In this document: piece after piece, positions 60,688-64,000 of the stretch
How the letters are laid out: every line of letters begins with the position of its first letter
Position numbering within the stretch: position 1 is the stretch's first letter
Source of the DNA: Micromonospora luteifusca
GTDB lineage: Bacteria; Actinomycetota; Actinomycetes; Mycobacteriales; Micromonosporaceae
Direction: 5' to 3'
DNA: 64,000 bases
NCBI RefSeq assembly: GCF_016907275.1
Contig: NZ_JAFBBP010000001.1
Location: forward strand, 620,001 to 684,000
Position numbers and translations under genes: made by a program
The notes under the pieces: model-generated
What the model saw: only the letters and a program-made list of their open reading frames with translations
Database searches by the model: none
What the model was told of the DNA's origin: nothing

Positions 60688-61635
60688 TTAGCTCCCCGCG
60701 AAGACGGTCTTCAGGACCAGGTCGTACGCCGCGTCCAGGTCGGACGAGGCCGACAGCTCCCAGATTGGTCGGTCAGCCAGACACCGGCGCAGATCGGCCT
60801 CGATCACGGCGACCAGGTCCGGGTCGTCCTTGCCTGCGGCGTAGTCGTCGCGCCACTGGCCGACGACGTCGTCGAACTCGATACGGCGGATCTCGTCGGC
60901 GCCGCGATTGAGCACCACCGTGGTGTCGACCTCGGCCAGCGAGCCGGTCTGCCCGTGAGCCGCCACCGGCACGGTGACCCGGTACTTGGTGCCGCCGTCG
61001 ACGGCGGCCCGGGGCGCCTGCGCGAGCTGTGGATGCCCGTCGAGCAACTCCGGGGTGAGATAGACCGCGCACGGGTAACCCCAGAAGACGCCCGGTGGGT
61101 CGTCCAGGTGTCGGACCATGATGTCCTCGCCCAGCATGGTGGCGCCGCGACGCATGGCCCAGGTGGTGAACGTCGACTTGCCCATGCCGGTCGGGCCGCA
61201 GACCAACGCCGTACGCCCGTCGACCTGGAGGCCACCGGCGTGCATCGGGTAGTGGCGCGGCGATCGGCACACCAGGTAGAGGAATATCCGTTCCAACATC
61301 CAGCGGCCCCAGACGACGGGGTCGGCGAGGTCCCTGCGAGCGAGGGTCATCTCGACGGTCCACCGGGCCGGGTCGACGGTGGCGCGGGACGCCCCGGCGT
61401 CGATCATGATGATGTCGGCTTTGAGCACTGCCGGGTTGTGCGGCGGCTCCACCGCCGGGGCGTCCCCGTCGTCGACGCGTACGGTGAGGCGGACCACCGG
61501 GCCGGCCGCATGCCGGTGACCGTCGGGGTCGGCGAGGGTCGGCCCGAAGGCGTCATCCAGCACCGGACGCGCGGCCGGATCGGCGTTGACCTGCACCAGG
61601 AAGCCGTAACACTCGTACCAGTACTCGTTGTTCAT
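60688..61635 (-). CDS. HPr-kinase-like P-loop protein in biosynthetic cluster
   Basis: 315 residues. The N-terminal ~120 residues form a beta-rich domain (YWYECYGFLVQVNADPAARPVLDD). The C-terminal part has the HprK-type P-loop PMHAGGLQVDGRTALVCGPTGMGKSTFTTWAM near 145-170, an acidic LGEDIMVRHLDD that can serve as the catalytic/Walker-B-like segment, and a variable C-terminus. HprK-related kinases occur in RiPP clusters, where some phosphorylate lasso-peptide precursors, and in uncharacterised loci. Here it sits between a monooxygenase and an exporter in an NRPS-type cluster, so it may phosphorylate the product or a precursor for tailoring or self-protection. GAGGAG precedes the ATG at 61635. 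Confidence 0.85.
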   Translation of the reverse strand: MNNEYWYECYGFLVQVNADPAARPVLDDAFGPTLADPDGHRHAAGPVVRLTVRVDDGDAPAVEPPHNPAVLKADIIMIDAGASRATVDPARWTVEMTLARRDLADPVVWGRWMLERIFLYLVCRSPRHYPMHAGGLQVDGRTALVCGPTGMGKSTFTTWAMRRGATMLGEDIMVRHLDDPPGVFWGYPCAVYLTPELLDGHPQLAQAPRAAVDGGTKYRVTVPVAAHGQTGSLAEVDTTVVLNRGADEIRRIEFDDVVGQWRDDYAAGKDDPDLVAVIEADLRRCLADRPIWELSASSDLDAAYDLVLKTVFAGS

Positions 61636-61683
61636 CGCGTGGTACTCCTCGTCATCGGGGTCGTAGTACCGGCAGCCGGCCGG

Positions 61684-62940
61684 TCAGGTGGTGGCTGGCG
61701 AGGGGACGACCGGGTCGGCTGCCACGACGCCGTACCGCTCTCGGGTGCGCAGCCCCCAACGGGCCACCGCGGGCACCAGGGCGCTGGCGGCGAGCATCAA
61801 CGCGCCCAGCACCAGCCAGCCGGGCCAGCCGAAGCCGATGACCAGCGCGGTCACCAGGGCCGGGGTGATGGCCGCCGACAGCTGTTCGGTGGTGGCGAAC
61901 AGACCCTGGTACTGCCCGATGGCATGCTCGGGGGCGAGCTCGTAGGCCAGTGCCCAACCGCCCGCGGCACAGAGCAACTCGCCCAACACGTGCACCACGG
62001 CGCCCACGATCAGGATGCCGACCGCGAGCCACGGTGCCCGGCCCGCGGCGAGCGCGAAGATGGCACAGCAGGCGGCCAGTGCCACACCACAGCGCTGCAA
62101 CGCCCGGGCACCGCCCACCACGTCGTCGGCGCCCCTGCTGACCCGAACCTGGAACAGGACGACCATGGCCGTGTTCAACACGAGCATCGCGGAGAAGGTC
62201 CAGGTGGGGGCGGCGGTCCGCTCGGTGATCCAGATCGGCACGCCGACGGTCAGGATGCCGGCGTTCATCATCAGCACGGTGTTCAGCAGCGAGATCACCA
62301 CGAACGGCTTGTCTCGCAACACCGGCAACCGCGGTCCCTCCGCCGGCTTGCTGACGCCGGGCACCTGCGGGAAGGTCAGATAGACCAGGCCCGCGCCCAC
62401 GTACAGCACACCGCTGAGGAAGAGCATCCCGAGGTAGACCGGCCGGGTGTCGAAATGCAGGGCGACACCACCGGCCACCGCACCGATCGAGACGCCCAGG
62501 TTGTTGGTCGAGCGCATGAAGGCGCGGGCCGCCACCCGCTCACCCGCCGGCACGACCTTCGCCACCAGCGCCCCTCGGGAGGCGCTGGACGACGCCTCGG
62601 CGAGCACCACCAGACAGCTTGCCACCACGAATGCCGGGAACGAGCCCACCAGGGCGTACGTGAAGATCAGCGCGCCCTGGAGCACCACGAAGAAGGTCGC
62701 CGTGTTGCGCGCGCCGAGCACGTCCGCCGCATGCCCGGCCGGGATGCTGGCCAACATTCCCACGAGCGCGGCGATGGTCAGCCCGAGGCCGACCTGGGCA
62801 GCGGGAATGCCGACCGAGCGCAGGAAGAACAGCACGCTGACCGAGAGCAGGATGCCGTGCCCGACACTGCGCGCGAAGCTGCTGCTGACCAGCCGCCGGA
62901 TCGGGCCGGGCGGGGGGACGACGTGGTGCAGGAGGTTCAT
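61684..62940 (-). CDS. MFS exporter of the biosynthetic cluster
   Basis: 418 residues with twelve hydrophobic segments. LVSSSFARSVGHGILLSVSVLFFLRSVGIPAAQVGLGLTIAALVGMLASIPAGHAADVLGAR is helix 1-3 with the MFS loop, and TNNLGVSIGAVAGGVAL is the exporter-type helix 5 region. Likely exports the cluster product and gives self-resistance. The ATG at 62940 follows AAAGG at good spacing; an extension to 63000 would overlap the adenylation gene. It lies between that gene and the kinase-like gene on the same strand. Confidence 0.92.
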   Translation of the reverse strand: MNLLHHVVPPPGPIRRLVSSSFARSVGHGILLSVSVLFFLRSVGIPAAQVGLGLTIAALVGMLASIPAGHAADVLGARNTATFFVVLQGALIFTYALVGSFPAFVVASCLVVLAEASSSASRGALVAKVVPAGERVAARAFMRSTNNLGVSIGAVAGGVALHFDTRPVYLGMLFLSGVLYVGAGLVYLTFPQVPGVSKPAEGPRLPVLRDKPFVVISLLNTVLMMNAGILTVGVPIWITERTAAPTWTFSAMLVLNTAMVVLFQVRVSRGADDVVGGARALQRCGVALAACCAIFALAAGRAPWLAVGILIVGAVVHVLGELLCAAGGWALAYELAPEHAIGQYQGLFATTEQLSAAITPALVTALVIGFGWPGWLVLGALMLAASALVPAVARWGLRTRERYGVVAADPVVPSPATT

Positions 62941-62980
62941 CGAACCAGCCTTTCGGAGCTGACGTGATGGTGCGGTGGTC

Positions 62981-64000
62981 CTAGGCCGCGGTCGCGGCAC
63001 TCATGAGTCGACTCCGATCGATTTTGCCGTTGGCGTTCAGCGGCAGGGAAGACCGGTACTCGAAGCGGGACGGGATCATGTGCGTGGGCACGTGCTGGCG
63101 CAGCCAACTGCGTAGCTCGCGCGGCTCGGCGTCCGCGCCGGTGTGGAACGCCACCAGCCGGGCGTCACCATCGTGGACGTCGGCGACCACCACGGCCTCG
63201 GCAACGTCGGGATGCCGTCGCAGGGCGGTCTCGATCTCGCCCAGCTCGATCCGGTAACCCCGAATCTTCACCTGGTTGTCGAGTCGACCCAGGTGCACCA
63301 GCTCACCGCCCTCCCAGCGCACCCGGTCACCCGTGCGGTAGTAGTGCTCCGCGGTGAGCGGTTCGCTGCCGTCGTACACGCGGGTGCCGGTGGTGTCGTG
63401 CAGCAGGAACCGACCGATGTTGTCGGCCGGGTCGAGATACCCGTCGAAGCGCTGCGAACCGCGCACGACCAGCTCTCCGTCGTCGGCGGGACGGCCGTCC
63501 GGGTCCAGGATCAGGTGTTCGAGAAAGCCGTACACCGGCCCGATGGGGATGGTGTCGTTGGACGCCTTCGGCCAGTGCCGCGGGTCGCCCGGCAGCCGGT
63601 ACTCGGTACAGGCCACGGTGAGTTCGGTGGGACCGTAGACGTTCTCCAGCACGGCGTTGGGGGCGGCGGCCCGCCACAGCTCGGCCTGCCGCAGCGTGAG
63701 CTGTTCGCCGATGAACAGGCTGTAGCGCAGCTCGGTGGCCCGACCGGCCGGCAGGTTGCCCAGGCCCGCAGTGACCGAGACGACCGAGGGCACCGAGAAC
63801 CAGTGCGTGATGCGGTTGTCCACCACGTAGTCGACAGGCGTCAGCAGGTCGTTGCGCTGCGGCACCACCAGGGTGGCCCCGCCGCCCCAGGTGACGAAGA
63901 GGTCGAACACCGACGGGTCGAACGTCAGGTCGAAGGTGTGCGACGTACGGCAACCCGGCCCCACCTCGTACCGGGTGATGTTGTGGCCGATGTACGGCGC
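62981..64000 (-). CDS. Free-standing NRPS adenylation domain, partial
   Basis: 339 codons are visible; the 5' part lies beyond the right edge. Core motifs run from A4-region TFDLTFDPSVFDLFVTWGGGATLVVP through A5 NVYGPTEL, A7 YRTGDRVRW, A8 GRLDNQVKIRGYRIELGEIE to A10 PLNANGKIDR. It activates an amino (or aryl) acid as AMP ester and loads a thiol. The protein ends 9 residues after A10, so no carrier domain is fused. The loading partner must be encoded elsewhere in the cluster. The specificity pocket is partly in view but was not decoded. Confidence 0.93.
   Translation of the reverse strand, partial: APYIGHNITRYEVGPGCRTSHTFDLTFDPSVFDLFVTWGGGATLVVPQRNDLLTPVDYVVDNRITHWFSVPSVVSVTAGLGNLPAGRATELRYSLFIGEQLTLRQAELWRAAAPNAVLENVYGPTELTVACTEYRLPGDPRHWPKASNDTIPIGPVYGFLEHLILDPDGRPADDGELVVRGSQRFDGYLDPADNIGRFLLHDTTGTRVYDGSEPLTAEHYYRTGDRVRWEGGELVHLGRLDNQVKIRGYRIELGEIETALRRHPDVAEAVVVADVHDGDARLVAFHTGADAEPRELRSWLRQHVPTHMIPSRFEYRSSLPLNANGKIDRSRLMSAATAA

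Overview
The window is very GC-rich with strong third-position GC bias, many translationally coupled ATGA/GTGA gene junctions, GTG starts, ECF sigma factors, a SARP regulator, LuxR-type two-component pairs, CBM2-bearing cellulose-active proteins and a rifamycin phosphotransferase. Together these indicate a filamentous actinomycete. The gene style fits Micromonosporaceae (Micromonospora or a close relative), but this is inferred from gene content, not from a marker gene. I recognised no rRNA, tRNA, CRISPR array, insertion sequence or phage gene.

Region 1 (1-6.3 kb): the end of an oxidoreductase gene, a UDP-glycosyltransferase and, convergent with it, a rifamycin phosphotransferase (rph). rph is preceded by a perfect palindrome that matches my recollection of the rifamycin-associated element. 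A secreted esterase follows. Region 2 (6.3-16.3 kb): a membrane-anchored unknown, an alpha/beta hydrolase, an FtsX/MacB-type ABC exporter divergent from a histidine kinase/response regulator pair, a MarR repressor divergent from an NmrA-like gene across a strong operator, and a SigG-like sigma factor with a small membrane protein. Region 3 (16.3-20.8 kb): GH43 arabinofuranosidase, Tat-exported esterase and MFS exporter.

Region 4 (20.9-27.9 kb) is a coherent murein-recycling locus. AnmK phosphorylates anhydro-MurNAc, MurQ splits MurNAc-6-P into GlcNAc-6-P and D-lactate, an adjacent FAD/Fe-S dehydrogenase can oxidise the D-lactate, and a sodium:solute symporter is the likely importer. Region 5 (27.9-39.4 kb) contains a methyltransferase, a 1929-residue TIR / degenerate phosphoesterase / NACHT / pentapeptide / 15-WD40 protein resembling bacterial NLR-like immune proteins, an ArsB/NhaD-type permease, and a compact minus-strand unit of 2TM protein, cupin and inositol-monophosphatase-like phosphatase downstream of another methyltransferase.

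Region 6 (39.5-51.6 kb): an ECF sigma factor with its partner membrane protein, a secreted 5'-nucleotidase, a GH6 cellulase that has lost an internal block of its catalytic domain, a berberine-bridge-type flavoenzyme after an AT-richer stretch, TetR/DUF418, a CBM2 + Cip1-like secreted protein, and a LysR regulator. Region 7 (51.5-56.5 kb) is a five-gene coupled operon (binding protein, permease, ATPase, N-acyl-D-amino-acid deacylase, cytoplasmic beta-lactamase-fold hydrolase) for uptake and processing of D-amino-acid conjugates. Region 8 (56.6-64 kb): TetR with a small membrane protein, then the edge of a biosynthetic gene cluster: SARP activator, flavin reductase, MupA-type luciferase-like monooxygenase, HPr-kinase-like P-loop protein, MFS exporter and a free-standing NRPS adenylation domain that runs off the window.
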